A stretch of DNA of 64,000 nt from Actinosynnema sp. ALI-1.44 (GCF_001984155.1 NZ_MTQO01000035.1:169505-233504), one strand, 5' to 3'. Counted from the stretch's first letter, positions 52,273 to 60,908 are shown. Translations and numbers: made by a program. The notes: generated by a model from the letters alone, not told the origin.

Positions 52273-53712
52273 ATGCGAAGTAAGAGAGCATGGCTCGGTT
52301 GCGTCTCCGGGTTGGCCATGGCCCTGTCCACGCTGGTACCCGGTGTGTCGTCGGCAGCCCCGGCGGTGGATTCCCCTGCGCCGCAGGCGATCAACCCGAC
52401 CGACACCGCCCCCGACCCCGACGCCGGGGGCGGCCCGCACACCCAGATCGTCGGCGGCGAGAAGGCGTTCGTGAAGGACTACCCGTTCATCATCGCCATG
52501 CTGCGGGAAGGCGGCGCCCGCCCGATGGGCCAGACGTGTACGGCCGCGGTGGTCGCGAAACGGGTCATCGTGACCGCGGCGCACTGCAAGGACGGCCAAG
52601 GCGCGAAGTCGATGTACTACGGCGCCGACGACCTGACCGTCGGTGGCGGCACGAAGATCGCCGTCAAGGAATACCTGCAGCACCCGAACTACGACCCGCC
52701 GAACGGCTGGCAGACCGGCTGGGACGTCGGCATCGTGGTCACCGAGACCGACATCCCGGTGCCCGCGGGCTACAAGTACCCGCGCGTCGCCGCGTCGGGC
52801 GACTCGGCACTGACCCAGCCGGGTAAGAACGCCCTGCTCCTGGGCTACGGCCGGATCCGCGACGGCGAGAACGAGTTCGGCCACCTCAAGCGGGTGGCCA
52901 GCTACCCGATCGTGAACGGCAGCAACACCTGCGGCTCGTTCGGTACGTTCAACAACGACTACATGGTCTGCGGCGGGTACCAGGACGGCCACGACGGCAT
53001 CTGCCAGGGTGACAGCGGCGGCCCGATGGTGGTCGACGGCGTGATCGTCGGCGTCGCGTCCTGGGTCAAGGTCGGCTGCGGCAGCTACGGCGCCTGGGGC
53101 CGGTTGACCGGCACGATGGGCGACTGGGCCAACGAGATGATCAAGAAGTACGGCGATCCTGGTGAGCCGGGCGCGCCGACGGCGGCGTTCACCGCGAACT
53201 GTTCCACCAGTGAGCCATCATGTTCGTTCGACGCGTCGGGTTCCAGTGACCCGAACGGTTCGATCTCGTCCTACGCCTGGAAGTTCGGCGACAACCAGAC
53301 CGGCACCGGCGTCACCCCATCACACACCTACGGCCAGGCCGGAACTTACACCGTCGAACTCACTGTCACCGACAACGAAGGCAAGACCGACACCGAAACC
53401 AAACAGGTCACCGCAGGCAAGCAACAAGGCCAAGCACCCAGGGCGTCGTTCACCGTGCAGTGCCAGTGGGACAACTGCACCTTCAACGGCACCGGCTCCA
53501 CCGACCCCGACAACGACATCGCCACCTACGACTGGAAGTTCGGCGACGGCACGACCGGGACCGGTGCTACCACGACGCACAAATACCCCAACCGACAAAC
53601 CACCTACACCAGCGAACTGAAGGTGACCGACCGAGCGGGCAACGCCAGCACCGCCACCAAACAAGTCCAATGCTTCAGCGTCGGCAGCCAAGCCTTCTGC
53701 TTCGGCCAGTGA
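52273..53712 (+). CDS. Secreted trypsin-like protease with two PKD domains
   Basis: The protein has 479 residues. A signal peptide leads to the mature start I-V-G-G-E. The S1 domain has His in V-T-A-A-H-C, Asp in G-W-D-V-G-I-V and Ser in Q-G-D-S-G-G-P (about residues 57-295). Two PKD domains follow (about 300-380 and 390-470), each with Y-x-W-K-F-G-D or Y-D-W-K-F-G-D and a T-H-T/K-Y type strand, and each with a Cys pair. PKD repeats usually extend or anchor secreted enzymes. ATG 52273 is preferred over the ATG at 52270 because GAGGGAG then lies at a better distance. Confidence 0.92.
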   Translation: MRSKRAWLGCVSGLAMALSTLVPGVSSAAPAVDSPAPQAINPTDTAPDPDAGGGPHTQIVGGEKAFVKDYPFIIAMLREGGARPMGQTCTAAVVAKRVIVTAAHCKDGQGAKSMYYGADDLTVGGGTKIAVKEYLQHPNYDPPNGWQTGWDVGIVVTETDIPVPAGYKYPRVAASGDSALTQPGKNALLLGYGRIRDGENEFGHLKRVASYPIVNGSNTCGSFGTFNNDYMVCGGYQDGHDGICQGDSGGPMVVDGVIVGVASWVKVGCGSYGAWGRLTGTMGDWANEMIKKYGDPGEPGAPTAAFTANCSTSEPSCSFDASGSSDPNGSISSYAWKFGDNQTGTGVTPSHTYGQAGTYTVELTVTDNEGKTDTETKQVTAGKQQGQAPRASFTVQCQWDNCTFNGTGSTDPDNDIATYDWKFGDGTTGTGATTTHKYPNRQTTYTSELKVTDRAGNASTATKQVQCFSVGSQAFCFGQ

Positions 53713-53723
53713 CAGCTTGACGG

Positions 53724-53756
53724 AACAGGGCCCGCGCTCTGCGCGCGGGCCCTGTT
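53724..53756. terminator. Bidirectional terminator hairpin
   Basis: AACAGGGCCCGCGC (53724-53737) pairs perfectly with GCGCGGGCCCTGTT (53743-53756), between the converging protease and AdoHcyase-like genes. Confidence 0.85.
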
Positions 53757-53761
53757 CGCTG

Positions 53762-54922
53762 CTATTTCAACAGCCCATCCGGGCGCACATAGTGTTTGAT
53801 CCACGTGTCGGAGACCGTTTCCAGGAACTCTGGGGCGAGGTCGGAAATCCCCTTGGGTGCCCGTTGCGAGATGACGCTCACCGCGGCAGCGAGCAGCCCG
53901 CCCTGCACAAGCCGAAGTGCGGGCCCGATCACCGCGTCATCGAGGAAGTTCACTGGCTCACCATCGGCGACCAGCAGGGCGCGGCCACCCGACGGCGTGG
54001 TGAGCGTCGCGATCCGGTCAGGTAAGCCGGAGTTCCGTTCGATCGGTACCGGAAATGTGAACTCCAGGCGCTTGCTGCTGCCACTGGCCACGATGGCGCC
54101 GTCTCTGAGGTTCGCAAGATCACTGGCATGGAGACTTCCGTTGCCGGTGCAGCCGACAATGATGTCCGCTTCGCGAAGCGCGATGGCACGGTCAGGTATC
54201 CGGTACCCCAAGGTCAATGCCAACGCCCGGCGATCGGAGCGCACGTCGAAGACGTCAACCGACGCTCCCCTGCCGAGCGCGGCCCTGGCTACTCCTTGCC
54301 CCACTTTACCGAACCCGAGTACCAACACCCTGCACCCTGACAAAGGCCGCCCGAGGCGTCTCGTCAAACGTTCCACCGAGAAGATCACCGAATGCCCGGC
54401 CAAGTTGTCCTCGGCATCCTTCAGTGGACTGCGCGCCACCGAGACCACCGGGAAATCCAGGTTCAGCTTTTCGTACACACGATGCCCGGCTTCGGTGTCC
54501 TCGACCACCCCGAGCAATCGATCACCGAATTCGCTCCGCGCGGTCACCGCCGCCGCGGAACACCACCCACCGATATCCATCAGGAGCAACGACCGGTCAC
54601 TCGTTCTCAGGACCTCTCGCACAGTTTGCAGTATTCGACCGGTTGTCGTCGGTGTGGCCTGCCAGTCGGTGACCGGAATTCCGGCCGCGCGAGCCTGTTC
54701 GTACACGACGTGATCGGTCGAGTACTCGATCGGTATTACCGCCTTCAGCGAGCCCGTTGCCGCGTAGGCGTCCAGCAGAGGCGGTCGATCCGGTAGTAGA
54801 TGAGCCACCAAAACCAGGTCGCAGGGCGACCGAGCCGGGAGCACATCGATCAACTCGTGAAAGAAGTTCCACGCTGTGACGGTCTCGTGGTCACCCAGAG
54901 TAGCCGCGGTCGCTTCTGGCAC
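53762..54922 (-). CDS. AdoHcyase-like NAD-binding protein
   Basis: GTG 54922 gives 386 residues. The C-terminal half has a Rossmann fold like that of S-adenosylhomocysteine hydrolase (L-V-L-G-F-G-K-V-G-Q-G-V-A, later I-V-G-C-T-G-N-G-S). The N-terminal half lacks the catalytic signature of genuine hydrolases, and the overall length is about 80 residues below the usual enzyme. It probably binds NAD and an adenosyl-like ligand but may not hydrolyse it. It is divergent from the P-loop kinase-like gene only 42 bases away, so the two are likely co-regulated. Confidence 0.75.
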   Translation of the reverse strand: MPEATAATLGDHETVTAWNFFHELIDVLPARSPCDLVLVAHLLPDRPPLLDAYAATGSLKAVIPIEYSTDHVVYEQARAAGIPVTDWQATPTTTGRILQTVREVLRTSDRSLLLMDIGGWCSAAAVTARSEFGDRLLGVVEDTEAGHRVYEKLNLDFPVVSVARSPLKDAEDNLAGHSVIFSVERLTRRLGRPLSGCRVLVLGFGKVGQGVARAALGRGASVDVFDVRSDRRALALTLGYRIPDRAIALREADIIVGCTGNGSLHASDLANLRDGAIVASGSSKRLEFTFPVPIERNSGLPDRIATLTTPSGGRALLVADGEPVNFLDDAVIGPALRLVQGGLLAAAVSVISQRAPKGISDLAPEFLETVSDTWIKHYVRPDGLLK

Positions 54923-54964
54923 ACCTCGCGACGCTAGCGCAGGGAGCCCTGAGATGATAGGCCC

Positions 54965-55528
54965 ATGAGCTTGACGCCTCCCCCCATACTCGCTGTCGTC
55001 GGACTGGCGGGTACAGGCAAGTCCCGGGTGACCGAGCAACTTGTGAGCAAATACGGTTACACCCCGGTGTACTTCGGCGGAGTGGTGATCGATGAAGTCA
55101 AGCGCCGCGAACTGCCCGTGTCACCGGAGAACGAGAGGATTGTCCGCGAGGACTTGCGGGCCAAAGAGGGAATGGCCGTCATGGCCAAGCGCTCGATACC
55201 CCATGTGATCAGCATTCGGCAAACCGGGGGAATTGTCGTCATCGACGGCCTGTACAGCGCAGCCGAAAGAACACTGCTGGAAGAATCCTTGGGTGGCTCC
55301 ATGGTCACCTTGGCGGTTCACTCATCGCGCCGCATCAGAAAATACCGAGTGGCACAGCGCCCGATACGGCCGCTGACAGCCGACGAGTTGGACAGGCGGG
55401 ACGAGTTCGAGGTGACCATGCTCGACAAAGCGATTCCCATCGCCCTGGCCGACCTGCACATCATCAACAACGGCACCTTGCCGGAATTGCATCGCCAGAT
55501 AGACGACGTACTCAGGGAGTTTTCCTGA
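54965..55528 (+). CDS. P-loop kinase-like protein (UPF0200 type)
   Basis: The 187-residue protein starts with the P-loop V-V-G-L-A-G-T-G-K-S (residues 11-20). The rest follows the UPF0200 pattern seen in archaeal proteins related to dephospho-CoA kinase: G-G-V-V-I-D-E-V, L-R-A-K-E-G-M-A-V-M-A, V-V-I-D-G-L-Y-S-A-A-E and a late A-D-L-H-I-I-N-N-G-T. A nucleotide or nucleoside substrate is expected but cannot be named. No ribosome site is strong, so the transcript may be leaderless. The membrane-Nudix gene follows 31 bases downstream. Confidence 0.78.
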   Translation: MSLTPPPILAVVGLAGTGKSRVTEQLVSKYGYTPVYFGGVVIDEVKRRELPVSPENERIVREDLRAKEGMAVMAKRSIPHVISIRQTGGIVVIDGLYSAAERTLLEESLGGSMVTLAVHSSRRIRKYRVAQRPIRPLTADELDRRDEFEVTMLDKAIPIALADLHIINNGTLPELHRQIDDVLREFS

Positions 55529-55559
55529 CGCATGAGAGCTCAGCCGAAAGGTGAATCGT

Positions 55560-56573
55560 ATGTCGTCTTCCCAGCGCAGATCTGACCTGCGAAACCTGGT
55601 TCTCAACGTCTGCTCGAACATCGTCTTCGCCATCCTGATCCTGCCGGTGCCGTGGATGCGTGACCAACTCCGCATCTACAGCACCACGGGTTTGGTGGTA
55701 TTCGGGATCATCTTGTTGGCGGTACCCGCCGTCCACTACCTGGCAGCCCGGAACAGCGGCAAGCAGCACACGTCCGTTGCCGATCGACTGGGCGTGCTCG
55801 GCCTTACCTTCGTGACCTTCGTCGGAACCACGATCATCGCGGAAAGCCCGGTCCACAACGACGCTTATCTGGCCGTTCCCCTCCTGGTGCTCGCGGTCAG
55901 CGAACTCTGGCTCTTCATCGGCTATCGGCGCCTCGCCGCGCAGAACACGAGCACACCCCCAGGTCGAACACTGGGGTTCGCCGCCACCAGCGTTCTGGTT
56001 CACGACCGGGGGACTTCGGGCAAGTTCTTCGTCCTGGTACACAACCTGAACATCAACTCACCGCACGGGCTGTGGGTCTCCCCAGGCGGCCACTTCGACC
56101 CGGACGTGGACGACCCCACCGACGTGGTGATCAAGAAGATAGCCAGTGAGACGGGTTTCATCGCCGAACTGGTGGCCACTCCGGGACTGGAAACCCGAGG
56201 CGCGGCGACGTCGCTTTCGACCACCGAGACCAGGTGGATCGAGCAGCCCGACTTCTTGCTCGACGAGGACCTCGGCGGGTCATGCAAGATGGACCACAAG
56301 CGGCACTTGGATTTCATCTACATCTGCTCGACCAAGGGATCAACCGCACCTGCCGTCGTACCCAAGTACACCGAGCGCGACCGCATCGAGGTGAGCCTGC
56401 TCGATTGCGCACAGGACGAGGGCGCAGCGATTCGTGCCATCGACGAGGCGGTTGCCGAATGGCATCGGATCAACGACGGGAAAGCGCGGGGCCGACGCGA
56501 GAGCACCAGCCGCGATGTGGCACAGCGGCTTTACCTGACCGCCAGGCACTACACCTCCACCGAGGCGAAGTGA
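55560..56573 (+). CDS. Membrane protein with a degenerate Nudix domain
   Basis: The 337-residue protein starts at ATG 55560, with GAAAGG upstream. Residues 1-125 hold about four membrane helices (around 17-32, 43-62, 78-95, 103-121). The C-terminal part is a Nudix fold (about 138-320): G-G-H-F-D-P-D at 176-182 starts the box, but the catalytic R-E-U-x-E-E-x-G becomes K-K-I-A-S-E-T-G (192-199), so two key Glu/Arg positions are lost. A nucleotide-binding sensor is therefore more likely than a hydrolase. Membrane-plus-Nudix proteins are known among effectors of nucleotide-signal defence systems. It follows the kinase-like gene. Confidence 0.78.
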   Translation: MSSSQRRSDLRNLVLNVCSNIVFAILILPVPWMRDQLRIYSTTGLVVFGIILLAVPAVHYLAARNSGKQHTSVADRLGVLGLTFVTFVGTTIIAESPVHNDAYLAVPLLVLAVSELWLFIGYRRLAAQNTSTPPGRTLGFAATSVLVHDRGTSGKFFVLVHNLNINSPHGLWVSPGGHFDPDVDDPTDVVIKKIASETGFIAELVATPGLETRGAATSLSTTETRWIEQPDFLLDEDLGGSCKMDHKRHLDFIYICSTKGSTAPAVVPKYTERDRIEVSLLDCAQDEGAAIRAIDEAVAEWHRINDGKARGRRESTSRDVAQRLYLTARHYTSTEAK

Positions 56574-56609
56574 AGCAGACGTGACCATGCGGACGCCTCG
56601 CGTCCGTAG

Positions 56610-56625
56610 TTGACCGGTCAGTCAA
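56610..56625. promoter_or_regulatory. TetR-type operator
   Basis: TTGACCGGTCAGTCAA is an imperfect 16-base palindrome (six of eight paired positions) lying 20 bases before the TetR start codon at 56646. The form is usual for autoregulated TetR genes. Confidence 0.6.
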
Positions 56626-56645
56626 GCGCAGGCTACGGTCCACCC

Positions 56646-57212
56646 ATGGTGGTGTCGCGGGACCGGATCGTCCGCTCGGCAGCGAAGTTGTTCCTGACCC
56701 GCAGCTACACGTCGGTCGGGATCACCGACCTGTGCGCGGCCGCCGACGTGCGCAAAGGCAGCTTCTACCACTTCTTCCCGTCCAAGGCGGACCTGGCCAA
56801 AGCGGTGATCGACCTGCACGCGGCGCAGTTCGACCAGCGCTTCGACGAGGCGGAGGACCAGGGGCTCCACGCCGTCGCCGGAGCGGTGGCCCACGTGCAG
56901 GGGGCGTTCGAGGAACGCTTCGGACGGATCGTCGGGTGCCCGTTCGGAAATCTGGCCGCCGAACTGTCGACCACGGACGACGACCTGAGAACGCACGTCG
57001 CCGCGGTCTTCGACCGCTGGGAGAAACGCCTCCTGGCCGCGTGCGAGCAGGCCGATCTGCGGGCCGGCGTGGACCCCGCGCGGCTCGCCGGGATGATCCT
57101 CGCCCAGATCCAGGGCCAGATCCTGATCGCCAAGGTGCGGCTGGCCTCGGCCGACGAGATAGCGGCCGGAGTCCGCGCGCTGATCAGTGCCCACCTGCGG
57201 GAGCAGGCGTGA
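56646..57212 (+). CDS. TetR-family regulator
   Basis: ATG 56646 gives 188 residues. The helix-turn-helix is clear (about 8-55: A-A-K-L-F-L-T-R-S-Y-T-S-V-G-I-T-D-L, then K-G-S-F-Y-H-F-F-P-S-K-A-D-L). The C-terminal ligand-binding domain is of the LmrA/YxaF type, with G-C-P-F-G-N-L-A-A-E-L. It precedes the MDMPI gene by 76 bases on the same strand, and that gene is the likely target together with autoregulation at 56610-56625. Confidence 0.92.
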   Translation: MVVSRDRIVRSAAKLFLTRSYTSVGITDLCAAADVRKGSFYHFFPSKADLAKAVIDLHAAQFDQRFDEAEDQGLHAVAGAVAHVQGAFEERFGRIVGCPFGNLAAELSTTDDDLRTHVAAVFDRWEKRLLAACEQADLRAGVDPARLAGMILAQIQGQILIAKVRLASADEIAAGVRALISAHLREQA

Positions 57213-57288
57213 CGGCCGTGGACTTCCGCGGCCGGAACTGGGTGAGCGTCAACCGCGGTGAGACCATCGACCTCTCAGGAGATTCGGA

Positions 57289-58095
57289 ATGACCAAGGCG
57301 CACACGGTACGAACCCTCGTCGACGAGTGGTCGTCGATCGACAAGCTCATGGCAGACCTGTCCGCCGAGCAATGGGCCGCGCCGACGTCGTTGCCCGGCT
57401 GGTCGGTGCAGGACAACGTCGCCCACATCGTCGGCACCGAGCTGAGCCTGGCTGGTCAGCAAGCGCCGAAGAACCCCGCCGTGCGGGACCTTCCCTACGT
57501 GCACAACGACATCGGTGCGATGAACGAGTGCTGGGTGCAGTGGATGCGTGAGCAGTCCCCCGCCGAGGTGCACCGCCGCTTTCGCGAGATCACCGCGACA
57601 AGGGCGGAAGCGCTGACCGCGATGTCCGAAGAGGACTTCAACGCTCCGTCATGGACACCGGCGGGCCAGGCCACCTACGCGCGGTTCATGCGGATCCGCG
57701 TGTTCGACTGCTGGATGCACGAGCAGGACATCCGGGAAGCGGTCGGCATCCCCGGCAACGAGTCCGGCTCGTGCGCGGAACTCTCGATCGACGAGATCAC
57801 CGCGGCGCTCGGCTACATCGTGGGCAAGAAAGCCCAGGCGCCGCAGGGATCTTCGGTCACCTTCGACCTGACGGGCCCAGTTTCCCGGCAGATCCACGTT
57901 CTGCTGGACGGCCGCGCGGCGGTGGTCGACTCATTGCCGGGTGCGGCGACCGCGACGCTGTCGATCCCGTCCACACTCTTCACCCGGGTGGCGGGCGGAC
58001 GGCTCCCCGCCGAAGCCGGTTTCGCGGGCGCGACGCTGAAAGGTGACAAGGATCTGGCTTCGCGGGTGGTGTCCGCGTTGCGGTTCACCATCTGA
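57289..58095 (+). CDS. Mycothiol-dependent maleylpyruvate-isomerase family protein
   Basis: The 268-residue protein has the DinB-like N-terminal four-helix domain of MDMPI enzymes: L-P-G-W-S-V-Q-D-N-V-A-H with the metal-ligand His, then C-W-M-H-E-Q-D-I-R carrying the H-x-x-x-D ligands. A C-terminal SCP2-like fold follows. Family members use mycothiol as cofactor or act in detoxification; the exact reaction is open. AGGAG precedes the ATG. The TetR gene upstream probably regulates it. Confidence 0.85.
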   Translation: MTKAHTVRTLVDEWSSIDKLMADLSAEQWAAPTSLPGWSVQDNVAHIVGTELSLAGQQAPKNPAVRDLPYVHNDIGAMNECWVQWMREQSPAEVHRRFREITATRAEALTAMSEEDFNAPSWTPAGQATYARFMRIRVFDCWMHEQDIREAVGIPGNESGSCAELSIDEITAALGYIVGKKAQAPQGSSVTFDLTGPVSRQIHVLLDGRAAVVDSLPGAATATLSIPSTLFTRVAGGRLPAEAGFAGATLKGDKDLASRVVSALRFTI

Positions 58096-58101
58096 CGGCG
58101 G

Positions 58102-58734
58102 TCAGCAGGTGGCGAGCATTTCCGCCAGGCCGTCGCGTTCTTTCGTGTCCACCGTCAGCTTGTAGTGGGCCTTCACCGCGACGTAGTTCTCCGCGTAGGT
58201 GCACCAGTAGGTCTTCGCCGGTGGTTTCCAGTCCGCTGGGTCCTTGTCGCCCTTCGACCTGTTCGACGCCGCCGTCACCGCGAACAGCTGGGGGTTGTTC
58301 AGATCGTTCGCGAACTGCTTGCGTTGCTCGTCGGTCCACCGGGACGCGCCGGAACGCCACGCCTCGGCCAACGGGACCACGTGGTCGATGTCGACGTCCG
58401 CCGCTTTCGTCATCACCACGCCGTCGTACGGACTGGTCCATTTGCCTGACACCGCGCGGCATTCGGCGTCCCGCTGGACGTCCGCCCCCTGGCGTTGCAG
58501 GACTATTTCCCTGGTGTCGCAGGAGTTGCCTGTTCCCGCCCAGTGCGGGAAACGGTCCCGGCTGTAGCCGCTCATCGAACCGGCCGGCGCGACCCCGAGG
58601 CTGTCCAGCTGCGGCAAGACCTTCGGGTCCGCCGTGGACTCCGCTCTGGTGATCCACCAGATACCGACCGCTACCAGCAACAACACCACGACCGCGGCGA
58701 TACCGGCCGCGGTCGGAGGACGACTCCGGCTCAC
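58102..58734 (-). CDS. Membrane-anchored HNH nuclease (DUF1524)
   Basis: The 210-residue protein has a single N-terminal helix (I-A-A-V-V-V-L-L-L-V-A-V-G-I-W-W-I) that may serve as anchor or uncleaved signal. The DUF1524 nuclease motif is D-I-D-H-V-V-P-L-A-E-A-W, with later N-N-P-Q-L-F-A-V and A-S-N-R-S-K-G-D-K-D-P. Such secreted or surface nucleases are widespread in actinomycetes, perhaps for nutrient DNA or competition. The GTG start lies inside the left arm of a long hairpin (58726-58769), so initiation may be limited. Confidence 0.88.
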   Translation of the reverse strand: MSRSRPPTAAGIAAVVVLLLVAVGIWWITRAESTADPKVLPQLDSLGVAPAGSMSGYSRDRFPHWAGTGNSCDTREIVLQRQGADVQRDAECRAVSGKWTSPYDGVVMTKAADVDIDHVVPLAEAWRSGASRWTDEQRKQFANDLNNPQLFAVTAASNRSKGDKDPADWKPPAKTYWCTYAENYVAVKAHYKLTVDTKERDGLAEMLATC

Positions 58735-58769
58735 GTCGTCGATCTAAAACGATCAACGACGTGAGCCGG
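58726..58769 (-). terminator. Hairpin overlapping the start of the HNH gene
   Basis: CCGGCTCACGTCGT (58726-58739) pairs perfectly with ACGACGTGAGCCGG (58756-58769), 14 bp. It lies 16 bases after the stop of the upstream minus-strand gene and covers the HNH start codon at 58734-58732. Confidence 0.7.
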
Positions 58770-58785
58770 GTCAGGCGCGCCGGTA

Positions 58786-59265
58786 CTAGACCGACAACAT
58801 CTGGTCGAACAGGGACCGGTAGCGCTGCATCACCACTCGCAACCGCTCGGTGTCGTCGGTGTCCGCGCCGCTGTGCAACTGCTGTCTCTGGTTTTCCAAC
58901 TGCGTGGTCAACGACTCCACCATGTGGTTCACCAACGTCTGTGCCTCGCGCACGGTTGCCCGTGGCTCGTCGACGAAACCCGCCTGCAACTCACGCCATT
59001 GGACGCGGTAGCGCTCGGCTTCCGTTTCCTCGAACAGCCTTACCTTCTCCGCGGTGTTGGTCTTCTCCGCAGGGGCCCTGTTCTCGGCCACGCCCGCTTC
59101 CGGCGCCCGGGCTTTTTCAGCACGAGCACCAGGTTGTTGTTCCGTGTTTTCCGGGGTTGCCTGCCGGACCGCACGGTCACGCGTCTCCGTGGCGCCCGCT
59201 TGCGCTTCGTCGCTGAACTCCGCGGGTTGCCTGTGCCTGCGATCGCTGGGTTCGGCTGTGGTCAT
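58786..59265 (-). CDS. Unknown charged protein, paired with its upstream neighbour
   Basis: The 159-residue protein has a disordered N-terminal half rich in Glu, Ala, Arg and Pro. The C-terminal helical part (about 80-155) contains E-A-E-R-Y-R-V-Q-W-R-E-L-Q-A-G-F-V-D-E-P and M-Q-R-Y-R-S-L-F-D-Q-M-L. The same pattern, a W followed by R-F-V-E-A-P and a late Y-R-H-V-I-D-D-L-L, occurs in the neighbour at 59262-59810, so the two share a domain. Its start overlaps that gene by four bases. No membrane helix or known family is recognised. Confidence 0.7.
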   Translation of the reverse strand: MTTAEPSDRRHRQPAEFSDEAQAGATETRDRAVRQATPENTEQQPGARAEKARAPEAGVAENRAPAEKTNTAEKVRLFEETEAERYRVQWRELQAGFVDEPRATVREAQTLVNHMVESLTTQLENQRQQLHSGADTDDTERLRVVMQRYRSLFDQMLSV

Positions 59266-59810
59266 GCGCGTTGAACCGCCTTCCGGGGCTTGTGTTCGAG
59301 CAAGTCGTCGATCACGTGGCGATACGAGACCATCGCCTTTCGCAGGTCGTCGGTCGACGCGTCCGCATTCGACTGGATGTCGTGCGCCGAGCGGTACTGC
59401 TCCACCGCACGCGCGTGTTCGACGGACAAGTCAGCCAACTGCCTGTCGTAGCCCTCGGCCGGGTACCCGAGATCCGCGACCACGATGTTGACCAAGCGCT
59501 CCGCCTCGGCGACCGATTCGGCTGGCGCCTCGACGAACCGTTCCTGGATCCGCGCCCATTCGCGGCGGTACTTCTCGTGGCTCTCGGGTGGGATGGGGTG
59601 GAGATCCAGCTGGGAGTGCCGCCGCTCGCGGTCGGTGAGTTCCTTCTCTGCCGCACGCCGGTCGTCCCTGCTCGACACGACGTGGTCGTATTCCGGACCG
59701 AACCTGCTGCGCAGACGTTGGCTGCGCATTCGCGGCAATAACAAGAACACCGCGGCGACGGCCACCAGCACCACCACGACGATGATGGCGATGATCGCAC
59801 CCGTTGACAT
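59262..59810 (-). CDS. Single-pass membrane protein sharing a domain with the next gene
   Basis: ATG 59810 with GGAGG upstream gives 182 residues. An N-terminal helix (A-I-I-A-I-I-V-V-V-V-L-V-A-V-A-A-V-F-L-L) is followed by a charged cytoplasmic part. That part has R-F-G-P-E-Y-D, then Y-R-R-E-W-A-R-I-Q-E-R-F-V-E-A-P and Y-R-H-V-I-D-D-L-L, which match the soluble protein encoded next. The pair may form one complex at the membrane. The divergent neighbour is a YihY/BrkB gene. A far longer frame on this strand (to 60983) is only a shadow of that gene. Confidence 0.75.
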   Translation of the reverse strand: MSTGAIIAIIVVVVLVAVAAVFLLLPRMRSQRLRSRFGPEYDHVVSSRDDRRAAEKELTDRERRHSQLDLHPIPPESHEKYRREWARIQERFVEAPAESVAEAERLVNIVVADLGYPAEGYDRQLADLSVEHARAVEQYRSAHDIQSNADASTDDLRKAMVSYRHVIDDLLEHKPRKAVQRA

Positions 59811-59858
59811 TGTGAGACCTCCTTGGATGGAAGGTGTGTCCGCAGGGTGCCCTTCGTG

Positions 59859-60908
59859 ATGATCACTACACGCGTCAGCGAGAATCGACTCGTGATCACG
59901 CGGCTCCGTACCCGTTACGCCTGGTTCGACCAATTGGTGAGGACCATTGACCGGTACGTGGAACACAACGCCTACCAGTACGCCGCCGCGATCACGTACT
60001 TCAGCGTCCTGTCGGTCGTGCCGGTGCTGATGGTCGGTTTGTCGGTGGCGGGCTTCGTGATCGCCGACGACAAGGAGATCACCGCCGATCTGCGGACGAC
60101 CATCGTGCAGGCGCTGCCGTCCGGCCTCGATTCGTTCGCGACTGAGATCTATGACGGCGTTATCACCCAACGCGCCTCGCTCGGTGTGTTCGGTCTGGTA
60201 GTCGGGTTGTACGCGGGCTGGGGCTGGATCAACGCCTTGCGGGACGCCCTGACCGCCATGTGGGAGCTGGAACGACCGGCGCTGCCGTTCTTCCGGACCA
60301 TCCTGTGGGACATGTTGTCGCTGGTGAGCCTCGGTCTCGCGCTGCTGGTGTCGTTCACGCTGACAGCCGTGGGCAGTTGGCTCAACAGTTCGGTCCTGGG
60401 GTGGGTCGGCATGAGCGACCAGCCTTGGGCGGGCACCGTGCTGTCCGTGCTGTCCGTTCCGCTGGCGATCTTGGCCGACTCGCTGGTCTTCCTCTGGGTG
60501 CTGGTCCGGCTGCCCCGAGCGAAGGTCAACAAGCGCAAGGCCGTGCGTGCCGCGGTCGCGGCGGCTGTCGGGTTCGAGATCCTCAAGATCGGCGCGAACC
60601 TGTACCTGAGCCTGCTCGGCCGCTCCCCGACCAGCAAGGCGTTCGGCTCGGTGATCGGTCTGTTCGTCTTCATCTACCTCGTGGCCAGGCTGTTGTTGCT
60701 GGTCGCGGCCTGGACGGCGACCGGAGACCGGACGGGCAAACCTGAACCGGATCGTGACCCGGGGTACCTTGGACAGACCACAGCCACGCCCGCGGCACCG
60801 AGGCCTGGGCTGGCGACCGCTGGTTGGCTGGTGGCGACAGGCGCCGTGGCGACCTTGTGGCTCCAGCGGGCCTTCCGGCGGCACTCGCAGAAGACACGGC
60901 GGAAGTAG
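59859..60908 (+). CDS. YihY/BrkB-family membrane protein
   Basis: ATG 59859 gives 349 residues; later GTG starts are possible. Family motifs are A-Y-Q-Y-A-A-A-I-T-Y-F-S-V-L-S-V-V-P near the N-terminus and L-Y-A-G-W-G-W. About six hydrophobic helices are present, followed by a loop with R-L-P-R-A-K-V-N-K and a late L-Y-L-S-L-L-G-R-S-P. The C-terminal 60 residues are polar and end in basic residues. The function of the family is debated: it was once called ribonuclease BN, but is more likely a transporter or lipid-related protein. The STAS gene follows nine bases downstream, suggesting co-transcription. Confidence 0.9.
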   Translation: MITTRVSENRLVITRLRTRYAWFDQLVRTIDRYVEHNAYQYAAAITYFSVLSVVPVLMVGLSVAGFVIADDKEITADLRTTIVQALPSGLDSFATEIYDGVITQRASLGVFGLVVGLYAGWGWINALRDALTAMWELERPALPFFRTILWDMLSLVSLGLALLVSFTLTAVGSWLNSSVLGWVGMSDQPWAGTVLSVLSVPLAILADSLVFLWVLVRLPRAKVNKRKAVRAAVAAAVGFEILKIGANLYLSLLGRSPTSKAFGSVIGLFVFIYLVARLLLLVAAWTATGDRTGKPEPDRDPGYLGQTTATPAAPRPGLATAGWLVATGAVATLWLQRAFRRHSQKTRRK

